From positions 326,618-390,617 of the forward strand of contig NZ_JBBUTI010000005.1 of the NCBI RefSeq assembly GCF_038066635.1: 64,000 nucleotides of DNA, read 5' to 3'. The notes under the pieces are model-generated. The model did no database searches. It was given only the letters and a program-made list of their open reading frames with translations, and was not told where the DNA came from. The stretch is from Ideonella margarita. GTDB taxonomy: Bacteria; Pseudomonadota; Gammaproteobacteria; Burkholderiales; Burkholderiaceae_C. Positions 1 through 8,354 of the stretch are shown here, one piece after another. Within the stretch, counting starts at the first letter, position 1. Each line of letters starts with the position of its first letter. The position numbers and the translations under genes were made by a program.

Positions 1-1146
1 GGCGCAGTCCGCCGCCGTTCGGCCGTCGGTCAGGCCCACCAGCGCCTCGCCCAGCGCGAGCATGCCGGCAGGCACTTCGGCGTCTGGCACCAGCACCGCG
101 CCGGCGGCCTGCAGGCGCAGCAGCAGTGCGGCCAGTGGATGCGCCAGGCCCGAGCCTGATGCAGCAGCCAGCAAGTCAGGCGCACATGCCAGGGTGTGGT
201 TGGCCGCCGAAAGCGAAGGCGGCATCACCACATTCGCCGCAGCAGCCACCGCCTCTGGCCGGTAGTCATGGAAGCCCTGACCGGACTTGCGGCCGAGCAA
301 GCCAGCCCGCACCCGTTCCTGCTGCAGCAGGCTCGGTGCATAGCGGCTGTCAAACGCCGTGGCCTGGAACACCGATTCGGTGACTGCCAGGTTGACGTCG
401 TTGCCGATCAGGTCCATCAGCTCGAAAGGCCCGAGCGCAAAGCCGCCGGCTTCACGCATCAGCCGGTCCAGCGTGGCGAAGCTGGCCAGGCCTTCCGAGG
501 CCAGGCGCAAGGCCTCGGCGTAATACGGCCGGGCCACGCGGTTGACGATGAAGCCGGGCGCATTCGGCGCGGCCACCGGCACCTTGCCCCAGGCCTTCGA
601 CAGCGCCCGCAGCGGGGCCAGCAAGGCCGGGTTGGTGCGCAAGCCGGGGATGATCTCCACCAGCTTCATGCGGGTGGCCGGGTTGAAGAAGTGCCAGCCC
701 ACCACGCGGCCCGGGTGCTGCAGCGCCTGGGCCACGGCGGTGATGGAGATCGACGAGGTGTTGGTGGCCAGCACGGCGTGCGGCGCGACCAGCGCTTCCA
801 GATCCTTGAACAGGGCCTGCTTGGGCTCCAGCCGCTCGACGATGGCCTCCACCAGCAAGCCGCACGCTGACAGATCCGACAGCGCGGCCGCGGGTGCAAG
901 GCGGGCGAGCACCGCGTCGCGCTCGGCGTCGGTGAGCTTGCCACGGTGCACGGCGCCGGCCAGGTCATCGCCGATGCGCGCCACGGCGCGCTCCGCAGCC
1001 CCGGCCTGCATGTCGAACAGCCACACGGGGTGGCCGGCCTGCGCGGCCAACTGGGCGATGCCCGCCCCCATGGCGCCAGCGCCAATCACGCCAACGGGCG
1101 TGCCGGGATGCAATGCGGGGCTGTCAGGTGAGTGTTCTGTGGGCAT
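1..1146 (-). CDS. paaH: 3-hydroxyacyl-CoA dehydrogenase, phenylacetate type (3' end outside window)
   Basis: NAD-dependent oxidation of a 3-hydroxyacyl-CoA, probably 3-hydroxyadipyl-CoA in phenylacetate breakdown. The reading frame is open from the ATG at 1146 to the window edge (382 codons). It begins with a Rossmann motif (VGVIGAGAMGAGIAQ, residues about 18-32), has the family signature ATNTSSISIT and the C-terminal-domain signature GRVVGWHFFNPATRMKLVE, and later GLLGRKSGQGFHDY. The length and double C-terminal region fit the roughly 500-aa PaaH/PaaC type rather than short 3-hydroxybutyryl-CoA dehydrogenases. A TetR-type palindrome sits 8 bases upstream of the start. No other paa gene is visible, so the pathway assignment is partly inference. 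No clear Shine-Dalgarno is seen. Confidence 0.85.
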   Translation of the reverse strand, partial: MPTEHSPDSPALHPGTPVGVIGAGAMGAGIAQLAAQAGHPVWLFDMQAGAAERAVARIGDDLAGAVHRGKLTDAERDAVLARLAPAAALSDLSACGLLVEAIVERLEPKQALFKDLEALVAPHAVLATNTSSISITAVAQALQHPGRVVGWHFFNPATRMKLVEIIPGLRTNPALLAPLRALSKAWGKVPVAAPNAPGFIVNRVARPYYAEALRLASEGLASFATLDRLMREAGGFALGPFELMDLIGNDVNLAVTESVFQATAFDSRYAPSLLQQERVRAGLLGRKSGQGFHDYRPEAVAAAANVVMPPSLSAANHTLACAPDLLAAASGSGLAHPLAALLLRLQAAGAVLVPDAEVPAGMLALGEALVGLTDGRTAADCA

Positions 1147-1154
1147 GACAATTA

Positions 1155-1176
1155 ATTAACCGACCGGTCGGTTAAT
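1155..1176. promoter_or_regulatory. 22-bp perfect palindrome, candidate TetR/PaaR operator
   Basis: The half-site ATTAACCGACC is followed directly by its exact reverse complement. It lies 8 bases upstream of the dehydrogenase start codon, where a bound repressor would block initiation or transcription. The core ACCGACCGGTCGGT resembles operators of TetR-family regulators of CoA-catabolic genes, including the PaaR box reported from Burkholderia. The match to PaaR is from memory and is an inference. Confidence 0.6.
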
Positions 1177-1226
1177 GTAAAACTGGCACGGCCCCCTGCG
1201 CAAGCGCCGCCGGGCGGTGAAAACCC

Positions 1227-3779
1227 TCAGTCTCGAAGCGCGTGCCCGACCACCTGCCGCTGCGGCGGCAGTGCGTTGCCGGACAAGGCCTGATCGACCT
1301 CCCGGAGCATCACCGCCAGTTCGAAGGGCTTGGTGATGTAGGCGTTGAAACCCGCCCGCAGCGCGTCATGGATGAACTCGGGCATGGCATTGGCAGAGAC
1401 CGCCAGCGCCGTCAGCCCCGCCTGCCCCGGCAAGGCCCGCAGCCGGCCCAGCAGCGTGGCACCGTCACCGTCCGGCAACATCATGTCGATCAGGGTCAGC
1501 CGCGGCGGATGCCGGCGCGCCATGACGATCGCCTCTGCCATCGACCCGGCGAATTGCAACACCAGCCCGGGCCGTCGCGACAGGCAGGCGCGCACCAGCT
1601 CCCGGTTCACCGGTTCGTCCTCAACCACCAGCACCACGCCCTGCGCAGCGGAGTCGACCGCGAGCACGCGCTGCAGGGACGCGTCGAAGCTCGCCATCGA
1701 GCTGGCGGCAGACACGGTGGGCGCCGGCGCCTGCGCGGCCGGCAGCACCAGCGTGAACGTGCTGCCCACGTTCACCACGCTGTGCACCCGCAGATCCCCC
1801 TGCATCAGCCGCACCAGCCGCTGGCAGATGGCCAGGCCGATGCCGGTGCCGGCAATGCCGCCGTTTTCGCGGCCGAGGCGGTTGAAGGGCTGGAACAGTT
1901 GCGCCTGCTGGGCGGCCGTCATGCCCAGCCCGGTGTCGATGACGGCCAGCTCCACGCGGTCGTCGACCAGGCGGGCGGCCAGCGTCACCTGGCCGCCGGG
2001 CCGGTTGTACTTGATGGCGTTGGACAGCAGGTTGATCAGTACCTGGCGCAGGCGCACGGCATCGGCCTCCACCCAGGGCGCCGGGCTCATGGCGCCAACC
2101 GGGTCGTCCTCGATCACCAGAGACACCCGATTGGCCAGGGCCTCGGTCTGCAAGGTCGACAGCACCTCCTGCAGCAATGGCCGCAAGGGCAAGGCCTCCG
2201 GGCGCAGGTGGATGACATCGGCATCGAGCCGGGACAAGTCGAGCAGGTCGTCGATCAAGGCCAGCAGGTGCCGACCAGCGCCGAGCACGCGGTCGACATG
2301 CACCTGATGAGGCCGCGCCAGCGGCGCCTGCCGGTCGCTCAGCAGGAGCTGCGAAAAACCCAGGATGGCGTTCAGCGGTGTACGCAGCTCATGGCTCATC
2401 CGCGACATGAACGCGCTCTTGGCCTGGTTGGCACGTTCCGCCAGCACACGACCCCGCTCGGCTTCCTCGGCGGCCTTGCGGCTGCTGATGTCGCGCATCA
2501 CCACATTGGCCAGCCCGTTGCCCTGCGCCTGCTGCCGGTCCAGCGACGCCGACAGTTCGGCCTCGAAGGCCTGGCCGCCTCGCCGCCGCAATTGCACCGC
2601 CACCAGCCCCTGACCGTCTGAAGGCAGCTCGGCAAACCAGCTGCGGGCCTCGTCGCCCCCCGATTCACATTGCTCGAACAGCGAGGTACCCAGCAGCTCG
2701 TTCGCCGACACCCCCAGCAGCTTGCCCGCCGCGGGGTTGGCCGCGCGAATGACACCCGCCAGATCGACCCCCAGCACGCCATCCAGGTTCTGGTCGAACA
2801 GTTGCCGGTAGCGGGCCTCGCTCTGCGCCAGCCGGCTCATGGCCATGCGCTGACGTTGCCGGTTGCGCATCAGCACGGCGGCCAGCACGATGATCAGCAC
2901 CGACCAGGCTGTTGCGCCGGCCACATGCACCATCGCGCGCTGGTGCACCGGCCCCATCACCACCGACACCGACGACGCCACCTCGGCCACCAGCGGAAAC
3001 CGCTCCAGCTGCCGGTAGCTGACCAGCAACCGGCTGCCGTCCGCATCGGGCCGACCCTCGTAGTTGCCGAAAGGAGCATGCCGGAGTTCGCTGAACAGCT
3101 GCGACTGCGACACCCGCTGGCCAAAGCTCACGCGCTCGCCACGGCGCTGCACGCGGGTGACACCGTCAAGGCCGATCAAGGCCATCGACGCGTCGGCATC
3201 GAGATTCGAGCGCAGCAGGCCGCCGCTGAACATTTCGGGCCGCACCGACACCAGCACCACACCACCAAATTCACCATTCGCCAGCGTGATGCGGCGCGTC
3301 AGCGTCAGCACCCAGACACCCGTCTGCTTGCCCTGCAAAGGCACGCCCATGAACGGCACATCACGCGTCTCGCCCCTGTGCCAGATGAAGTATTCGCGCT
3401 CGGCCACCGATGTAGGCACGCCCGCGCGCAGCGACAGTTGAACCTGGCCAGTGGCATCCACCACGCCGATGTTGGTGATGCTGCCTTCGTCGACCTGCAG
3501 CTCGGTCAGCCAGGCCGCCACGTCGCGGGGCGGGTTCGGGCCGGTGAAATCGCGGCGTGCAACGCGCAGCAACTGATCAAGCGAATCCAGCGACTGCTCG
3601 ACCTGCAGCTGCTGGGCCAGCACCAGGTTGTCGTTGCGTTGCACCTCGGCCAGCAGGCTTTGGTGCCGATCCAGCGCGATGAGCCCCGCCGCAATGCTCC
3701 AGACCAGCAAACACGCCGCCAACGCACCCTTGACGAGCGAATTGCTGAAGAACCGCGCCGGAAGACTGGATACCGCCAT
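1227..3779 (-). CDS. Hybrid sensor histidine kinase with Cache, PAS and receiver domains
   Basis: Membrane sensor kinase of 850 aa. Visible in order: transmembrane helix about 16-36, periplasmic dCache-like sensing region about 40-280, second helix about 286-303, PAS domain about 320-435, HisKA domain with phospho-acceptor His463 in MSHELRTPLN, HATPase_c with N box LLSNAIKYN (about 584-592), G1 DTGLGM and G2 GTGIGLA, and a C-terminal receiver domain with phospho-Asp765 in LIDMMLPDGDG and the conserved Lys in TKPFE. There is no Hpt or output domain, so phosphate must pass to a partner not encoded nearby. The signal is unknown. The gene is isolated, with about 200 bases before the divergent methyltransferase gene. 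Confidence 0.9.
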   Translation of the reverse strand: MAVSSLPARFFSNSLVKGALAACLLVWSIAAGLIALDRHQSLLAEVQRNDNLVLAQQLQVEQSLDSLDQLLRVARRDFTGPNPPRDVAAWLTELQVDEGSITNIGVVDATGQVQLSLRAGVPTSVAEREYFIWHRGETRDVPFMGVPLQGKQTGVWVLTLTRRITLANGEFGGVVLVSVRPEMFSGGLLRSNLDADASMALIGLDGVTRVQRRGERVSFGQRVSQSQLFSELRHAPFGNYEGRPDADGSRLLVSYRQLERFPLVAEVASSVSVVMGPVHQRAMVHVAGATAWSVLIIVLAAVLMRNRQRQRMAMSRLAQSEARYRQLFDQNLDGVLGVDLAGVIRAANPAAGKLLGVSANELLGTSLFEQCESGGDEARSWFAELPSDGQGLVAVQLRRRGGQAFEAELSASLDRQQAQGNGLANVVMRDISSRKAAEEAERGRVLAERANQAKSAFMSRMSHELRTPLNAILGFSQLLLSDRQAPLARPHQVHVDRVLGAGRHLLALIDDLLDLSRLDADVIHLRPEALPLRPLLQEVLSTLQTEALANRVSLVIEDDPVGAMSPAPWVEADAVRLRQVLINLLSNAIKYNRPGGQVTLAARLVDDRVELAVIDTGLGMTAAQQAQLFQPFNRLGRENGGIAGTGIGLAICQRLVRLMQGDLRVHSVVNVGSTFTLVLPAAQAPAPTVSAASSMASFDASLQRVLAVDSAAQGVVLVVEDEPVNRELVRACLSRRPGLVLQFAGSMAEAIVMARRHPPRLTLIDMMLPDGDGATLLGRLRALPGQAGLTALAVSANAMPEFIHDALRAGFNAYITKPFELAVMLREVDQALSGNALPPQRQVVGHALRD

Positions 3780-3978
3780 GCACTACCGCCTTGACAGAGG
3801 AAACCTCCGCGAAATCGACTGGGTCATGTGACGAGAGCTTGCAATTTACGCCTCCCCTACGAAATTGCACACTGTCCTGTCGGGGGAGTCAGACGATTCC
3901 CCGCAGCCTGAATTGCCTACACTGTGTGCCCGGCCCGGTGGCGACACACCGTGGTTCCTGCCGACGGCTCTTCATCCC

Positions 3979-5010
3979 ATGCGCATTTCTGATTTCAAAA
4001 CCCGTCTCCAGGACCTGGGCGCCCTGCCCGCCCACACCCAGCGCATCCTGCGGCATTGGGTGCAGGCCCGCCCGCTGGACGGCGGACGCAGCAAGAACGA
4101 GCACTTCCTGCCGGCCCAGGTGCGCGCCGAGCTGCCCGCGCTGTGGGCCGAGCTGCACGGGCTGGTGCAGGAAAAGTCGATGCACCCGGCCGAAGACGGC
4201 TCTGCCCGCTTGCTGGTGGGCCTGAACGATGGCCAGACCGTGGAAACCGTGCTGCTGCCGCGCGACGGGCTGTGCGTGTCGAGCCAGGTGGGCTGCGCCG
4301 TGGGTTGCCAGTTCTGCATGACGGGCACCGAGGGCCTGATCCGCCAGGTGGGCAGCGCAGAAATCGTGGCTCAGGTGGCCCTGGCCCGCAAACATCGTCC
4401 GGTGAAGAAGGTCGTGTTCATGGGCATGGGCGAGCCAGCCCACAACCTGGACAACGTGATGGAGGCCATCGAGTTGCTCGGCACGCTGGGCAACATCGGC
4501 CACAAGCAGCTGGTGTTCTCGACCGTGGGTGATGAGCGCGTGTTCGAGGTGCTCGACGCCGGGCCGGTGAAGCCGGCGCTGGCGCTGTCGCTGCACACCA
4601 CCCGCGCCGATTTGCGAGCCAGCCTGCTGCCACGCGCCCCCCGCCTGACGCCGGACGAGCTGGTTGAGTTGAGCGAAGACTACGCACGCCGCACCGGCTA
4701 CCCGGTGCAGGTGCAATGGACGCTGCTGGACGGGGTGAACGACACGCCCGAGGAAATCGACGGCATCGTGCGGCTGCTGACCGGCAAGTACGCCATCCTC
4801 AACATGATTCCGTACAACGCAGTGCCCGAGATGCCCTGGCAGCGGCCAAGCTGGGAGAAGGCCGCGGCCATTGCGCGCACGCTGCACCAGCGCGGCATCC
4901 TGACCAAGCTGCGCAACTCGGCCGGGCAGGACGTGGAAGGTGGCTGCGGCCAGCTGCGCGCCCGCGAAGCCGTGGGCCGGCCCCGCAGCATCCGCATCCT
5001 GCCGGCATGA
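3979..5010 (+). CDS. RlmN/Cfr-family radical SAM RNA methyltransferase (paralogue-like)
   Basis: Predicted adenosine-C2 RNA methyltransferase of 343 aa. The radical-SAM cluster is C106-x3-C110-x2-C113. Both mechanistic cysteines of the RlmN/Cfr reaction are present: C99 in LCVSSQVGC and C323 in the C-terminal GGCGQL. The motifs GMGEPAHN and STVGD also fit. The N-terminus is shorter and different from standard RlmN, and the gene is not in the usual ndk/ispG/hisS neighbourhood, so a second family member is likely. I chose the ATG at 3979; an in-frame extension to 3865 is possible but has no family support. A possible -10 (TACACT, about 3918) lies upstream. A strong hairpin follows the stop. Confidence 0.8.
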   Translation: MRISDFKTRLQDLGALPAHTQRILRHWVQARPLDGGRSKNEHFLPAQVRAELPALWAELHGLVQEKSMHPAEDGSARLLVGLNDGQTVETVLLPRDGLCVSSQVGCAVGCQFCMTGTEGLIRQVGSAEIVAQVALARKHRPVKKVVFMGMGEPAHNLDNVMEAIELLGTLGNIGHKQLVFSTVGDERVFEVLDAGPVKPALALSLHTTRADLRASLLPRAPRLTPDELVELSEDYARRTGYPVQVQWTLLDGVNDTPEEIDGIVRLLTGKYAILNMIPYNAVPEMPWQRPSWEKAAAIARTLHQRGILTKLRNSAGQDVEGGCGQLRAREAVGRPRSIRILPA

Positions 5011-5036
5011 AAAAACCGGCCTCAGGGGCCGGTTTT
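5011..5036. terminator. Bidirectional rho-independent terminator
   Basis: AAAACCGGCC, loop TCAG, GGCCGGTTTT: a perfect GC stem flanked by A and T runs on the two sides. It lies directly after the methyltransferase stop codon and just before the convergent eda stop, so it can serve both genes. Confidence 0.8.
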
Positions 5037-5044
5037 GCAATCGA

Positions 5045-5668
5045 TCAGCGACGCAGCGCGCCAGCTTCCTTGGCGAGCTGCGTGATGCGGGCCCAATCGC
5101 CCGCCTTCACCGCGTCCGCCGGGGTCAGCCAGGAACCACCGCACACCTTGACGTTCGGCAGGCCGAGGAAGTCAGGCGCCGTGGCCGGCGTGATGCCGCC
5201 GGTCGGGCAGAACACCACGTCCGGGAAAGGGCCCGCCAGGGCCTTCAACATGGGAATACCGCCGGCGGCCGTGGCCGGGAAGAACTTCAGGAAGTTCAGG
5301 CCGTCCGCCTGCGCCGCCATCACTTCGCTGGCCGTGGCGACGCCCGGCAGCAAAGGCAGGCCGACTTCGCGGCAGGCCGCACCCACCTCGGCGGTGTAAC
5401 CCGGGCTGACACCAAACACGGCACCCGCCGCCTTGGCCGCACGCGCATCTGCCGCGCTGCGGATGGTGCCTGCGCCGACGATGGCACCCGGCACCGCGCA
5501 CATCGCACGAATGGCCTCCAGCGCCACCGGCGTGCGCAGCGTCACCTCCAGCACACGCACACCACCCGCCACCAGCGCCTCCGCCAGGGGCACCGCGTCC
5601 TCCAGACGATCAATCACGATCACCGGAATCACCGGGCCATGCGTCACCAAATCAAGCGTGTTCATCAT
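5045..5668 (-). CDS. eda: 2-dehydro-3-deoxy-6-phosphogluconate (KDPG) aldolase
   Basis: Last step of the Entner-Doudoroff pathway: KDPG to pyruvate plus glyceraldehyde 3-phosphate, cytosolic. About 207 aa, normal for the family. Catalytic Glu lies in LEVTLRT (about residue 41) and the Schiff-base Lys in NFLKFFPA (about residue 128); the phosphate-binding GGI and CGGSW stretches are present. Two tandem ATGs (5668, 5665) and an in-frame TTG at 5671 make the start ambiguous by one or two residues; I took the first ATG. It follows edd by 37 bases on the same strand, and a repeat-like sequence sits in that gap. Confidence 0.95.
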   Translation of the reverse strand: MMNTLDLVTHGPVIPVIVIDRLEDAVPLAEALVAGGVRVLEVTLRTPVALEAIRAMCAVPGAIVGAGTIRSAADARAAKAAGAVFGVSPGYTAEVGAACREVGLPLLPGVATASEVMAAQADGLNFLKFFPATAAGGIPMLKALAGPFPDVVFCPTGGITPATAPDFLGLPNVKVCGGSWLTPADAVKAGDWARITQLAKEAGALRR

Positions 5669-5671
5669 CAA

Positions 5672-5694
5672 AATTGGGGTCAGAGTCAGTTAAA
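5672..5694 (-). repeat. Short element TTAACTGACTCTGACCCC in the edd-eda gap
   Basis: Read on the minus strand the gap holds TTAACTGACTCTGACCCC followed by AATTT. This word resembles a short motif widespread in proteobacterial genomes near RAYT/IS200-like transposases; that link is from memory. Only one copy occurs in the window. It lies directly in front of the eda start, so it forms the eda leader in the edd-eda message. Confidence 0.4.
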
Positions 5695-5705
5695 TGAGGT
5701 GCGGC

Positions 5706-7529
5706 TCACAGCCACGAGCAAGCGCCTTCTTCGGCGGCATTGACGTTGCGGCGCAGGCCGGCAAACAGCTCTCGGCCCAGGCCGTAGCCATGCGCATCGG
5801 CCAGCGCGTCGTCGCGCACGGCCGGCACACGGGCGGCCCATTCGGCCTCGGAGACCAGCGCTTCCAGCGTGCCGGCAACGGCGTCCAGACGGATCAAGTC
5901 ACCTGTGCGGACCTTGCCGAGCGGACCGCCCGACAGCGCTTCCGGGCTGACATGGATGGCGGCCGGCACCTTGCCTGACGCGCCGCTCATGCGGCCATCA
6001 GTGACCAGCGCCACCTTGAAACCACGGCCCTGCAGCACGGCCAGCGGCGGGGTGAGCTTGTGCAGCTCAGGCATGCCGTTGGCCTGCGGACCCTGGAAGC
6101 GGACGACAGCGATGAAGTCACGGTCCAGCTCGCCCGCCTTGAAGGCGTTCTGCAGGGATTCCTGGGTCTCGAACACGATCGCCGGGGCTTCCACCACATG
6201 GCGGTCTTCCGGCACGGCCGACACCTTGATGACCGAGCGGCCCAGGTTGCCGGCCAGCAGCTTCAAGCCGCCCGTGGCAGAGAACGGTGCAGCCACACCG
6301 CGCAGCACCGTCTCGTCGCCGCTGGCTTCGGGCAGGTCTTGCCAGGCCACGCCGGCCGCCTGCAGCACCGGCTGCTGGGCCTGGGCGCGCAAACCGCCCG
6401 CGGCCACGGCACCGGCATCGGCATGCATCAGGCCGCCGTCCATCAGCTCACGCAGCACGAAGCTGGTGCCACCCGCTGCCTGGAACTGGTTCACGTCAGC
6501 AGAGCCGTTCGGATAGACACGCGCCAGCAGCGGCACCACGGCCGACAGATCGGAGAAGTCGGTCCAGTCGATCAGGATGCCCGCGGCACGCGCCACCGCC
6601 ACCCAGTGGATCAGGTGGTTGGTGGAACCGCCAGTGGCGAGCAGCGCGACCATTGCGTTGACGATGCAGCGCTCGTCGACCAGGTGACCGATGGGCATGT
6701 CGCGGCGCGACGGCAGCAGGTCGAGCACCGTGCCCACGGCTTCGCGGGTCAGGGCCTCGCGCAGCGGCGTGCCCGGGTGAATGAACGCGGCGCCTGGCAG
6801 GTGCAGGCCCATGGCTTCCAGCAGCATCTGGTTCGAATTGGCAGTGCCGTAGAAGGTGCAGGTGCCGGGGCTGTGATACGCGGCCTGCTCGGCCTTCAGC
6901 AACTCGTCGCGGCCGACCAGGCCTTGCGCCGCCTGCTCACGCACCTTGGCCTTGTCGCCATTCGACAAGCCCGACGCCATCGGACCAGCCGGAATGAACA
7001 CGCACGGCAGATGGCCGAATTGCAGGGCGCCGATCAGCAGGCCCGGCACGATCTTGTCGCAGATGCCCAGCAGCAGGGCGGCGTCAAACACGTCGTGCGA
7101 CAGGGCGATGGCCGTGCTCATCGCGATGGTGTCGCGCGAGAACAGGCTGAGCTCCATGCCGGCGTAACCCTGGGTGACGCCGTCGCACATCGCGGGCACG
7201 CCGCCGGCCACCTGGACCGTGGCACCGAGTTTCAGCGCGGTTTCACGAATGATTGCGGGATAACCCTCGTAGGGCTGGTGCGCCGACAGCATGTCGTTGT
7301 ACGCCGTGACGATGCCGATGTTGGGGGCCTTCTCGGCCACCACACGGAATTTGTCAGAGCCCGGCATGCCGGCGAACGCGTGGGCCACATTGGCGCAGCC
7401 CATGCGGTCTACCCCGCGAGGGCGACGGCGCATGGCGTCCACACGTTGCAGGTAGGCGCCGCGCAAGGTGGCGCTGCGCTCACGGATGCGCGCGGTGACC
7501 GCAGCGACTACAGGGTTCAGAGTGCTCAT
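5706..7529 (-). CDS. edd: 6-phosphogluconate dehydratase
   Basis: First committed Entner-Doudoroff step: 6-phosphogluconate to KDPG. 607 aa, full length for the IlvD/Edd family. Seen: TAYNDMLSAHQPYE, the cysteine-containing stretches GGVPAMCDGVTQG and GICDKIVPGLL, LATGGSTNHLIH, and the C-terminal TDGRMSGASGKVPAAIHVSPEA. The cysteines are the expected Fe-S ligands. The ATG at 7529 (MSTLNPVV) fits the family; an upstream in-frame start at 7565 would add 12 unsupported residues. It is co-oriented with eda and preceded by a HexR-like inverted repeat. Confidence 0.96.
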   Translation of the reverse strand: MSTLNPVVAAVTARIRERSATLRGAYLQRVDAMRRRPRGVDRMGCANVAHAFAGMPGSDKFRVVAEKAPNIGIVTAYNDMLSAHQPYEGYPAIIRETALKLGATVQVAGGVPAMCDGVTQGYAGMELSLFSRDTIAMSTAIALSHDVFDAALLLGICDKIVPGLLIGALQFGHLPCVFIPAGPMASGLSNGDKAKVREQAAQGLVGRDELLKAEQAAYHSPGTCTFYGTANSNQMLLEAMGLHLPGAAFIHPGTPLREALTREAVGTVLDLLPSRRDMPIGHLVDERCIVNAMVALLATGGSTNHLIHWVAVARAAGILIDWTDFSDLSAVVPLLARVYPNGSADVNQFQAAGGTSFVLRELMDGGLMHADAGAVAAGGLRAQAQQPVLQAAGVAWQDLPEASGDETVLRGVAAPFSATGGLKLLAGNLGRSVIKVSAVPEDRHVVEAPAIVFETQESLQNAFKAGELDRDFIAVVRFQGPQANGMPELHKLTPPLAVLQGRGFKVALVTDGRMSGASGKVPAAIHVSPEALSGGPLGKVRTGDLIRLDAVAGTLEALVSEAEWAARVPAVRDDALADAHGYGLGRELFAGLRRNVNAAEEGACSWL

Positions 7530-7570
7530 GGACCGAATGGGTTGGGGTCGTAACCGATTCGGCAATTATC

Positions 7571-7587
7571 ACGTAACTAGGTTACAT
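7571..7587. promoter_or_regulatory. HexR-like operator upstream of edd
   Basis: The inverted repeat GTAAC-TAG-GTTAC (7573-7585) reads TGTAACCTAGTTACG on the minus strand. It matches the TGTAA-N5-TTAC layout reported for HexR, the KDPG-responsive repressor of edd-eda in proteobacteria. It lies 44-56 bases before the edd start. No hexR gene is in the window. Confidence 0.5.
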
Positions 7588-7620
7588 GGTCAAACCAAGA
7601 ACATCCCCTGACACGAGGGT

Positions 7621-8238
7621 TCAGAAGGTCGACAAAGGACTGCCGTCGTCAGCAGCGGCCAGCATGCGCGCCATGTCATCAACCGTGTCGAGGTCTTCCA
7701 GCACGCCCGGGTCGTCGAGCTCCAGCGCATGCGCCGGGTAGCGTGCCAGCACGCGGCGGGCGCCGTCGGGGCCGCTCAGGCGCACGAGGTCAGAGTACAG
7801 CTCGGCGCTGAAACCCACAGGGTGCCCGCGCCGCCCATGGAACTGCGCAAAACACACCGGATGCTGGCCCAGCTGCGCTGCCACCGCGTTCAGGCTGTCG
7901 GGGCGCACGAGCGGCATGTCGCCGGGAAGAATCAGCCAGCCACCGGCACCGGCCCGTGCAGAGACGCCCGCGGCGATTGAGTCTCCCATGCCACCTGCGC
8001 CCGGCCCCTGCGGGCCCGTCAGCACGACGATGTCGCGTCGCGCCACCCAGTGCTTGGCGTCGTCTACCAGCGCGGGCGTGGTGACCACCACCACCGGCAA
8101 GCCACTGGCAATCGCCCGACCCACGGTTTGTCCCAGCACGGTGGACGTGCCGAAGGGCTCCGCGAGCTTGTGCCGCGGACCGGCATAGCGTGACCCGAGA
8201 CCAGCGGCCAGAACGATCACGACGGGGGAAGAACTCAT
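7621..8238 (-). CDS. MocA/MobA-like nucleotidyltransferase
   Basis: GT-A-fold NTP transferase of 205 aa. The nucleotide-binding signature LAAGLGSRYAGPRHKLAEP is at about 8-26, and the metal-binding ILPGDMPLV is near residue 100. The family includes MocA (molybdopterin cytidylyltransferase) and CoxI-associated proteins that mature Mo hydroxylases, so a role in cofactor maturation is plausible but unproven; no hydroxylase gene is adjacent. The start MSSSPVV at 8238 is chosen because the signature then sits at the N-terminus as usual; the in-frame upstream region to 8322 looks non-coding. Confidence 0.65.
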   Translation of the reverse strand: MSSSPVVIVLAAGLGSRYAGPRHKLAEPFGTSTVLGQTVGRAIASGLPVVVVTTPALVDDAKHWVARRDIVVLTGPQGPGAGGMGDSIAAGVSARAGAGGWLILPGDMPLVRPDSLNAVAAQLGQHPVCFAQFHGRRGHPVGFSAELYSDLVRLSGPDGARRVLARYPAHALELDDPGVLEDLDTVDDMARMLAAADDGSPLSTF

Positions 8239-8354
8239 GCAGAAAGCCAAAGTGAAGCGTGAGGTTGTAACTAGTTTCAGAGAATGGGTGCGAACCGGCA
8301 GCAAACACAGTCGGACGATCACCTAAGGCATTTCCCTCGACCTACACTGCCCCC

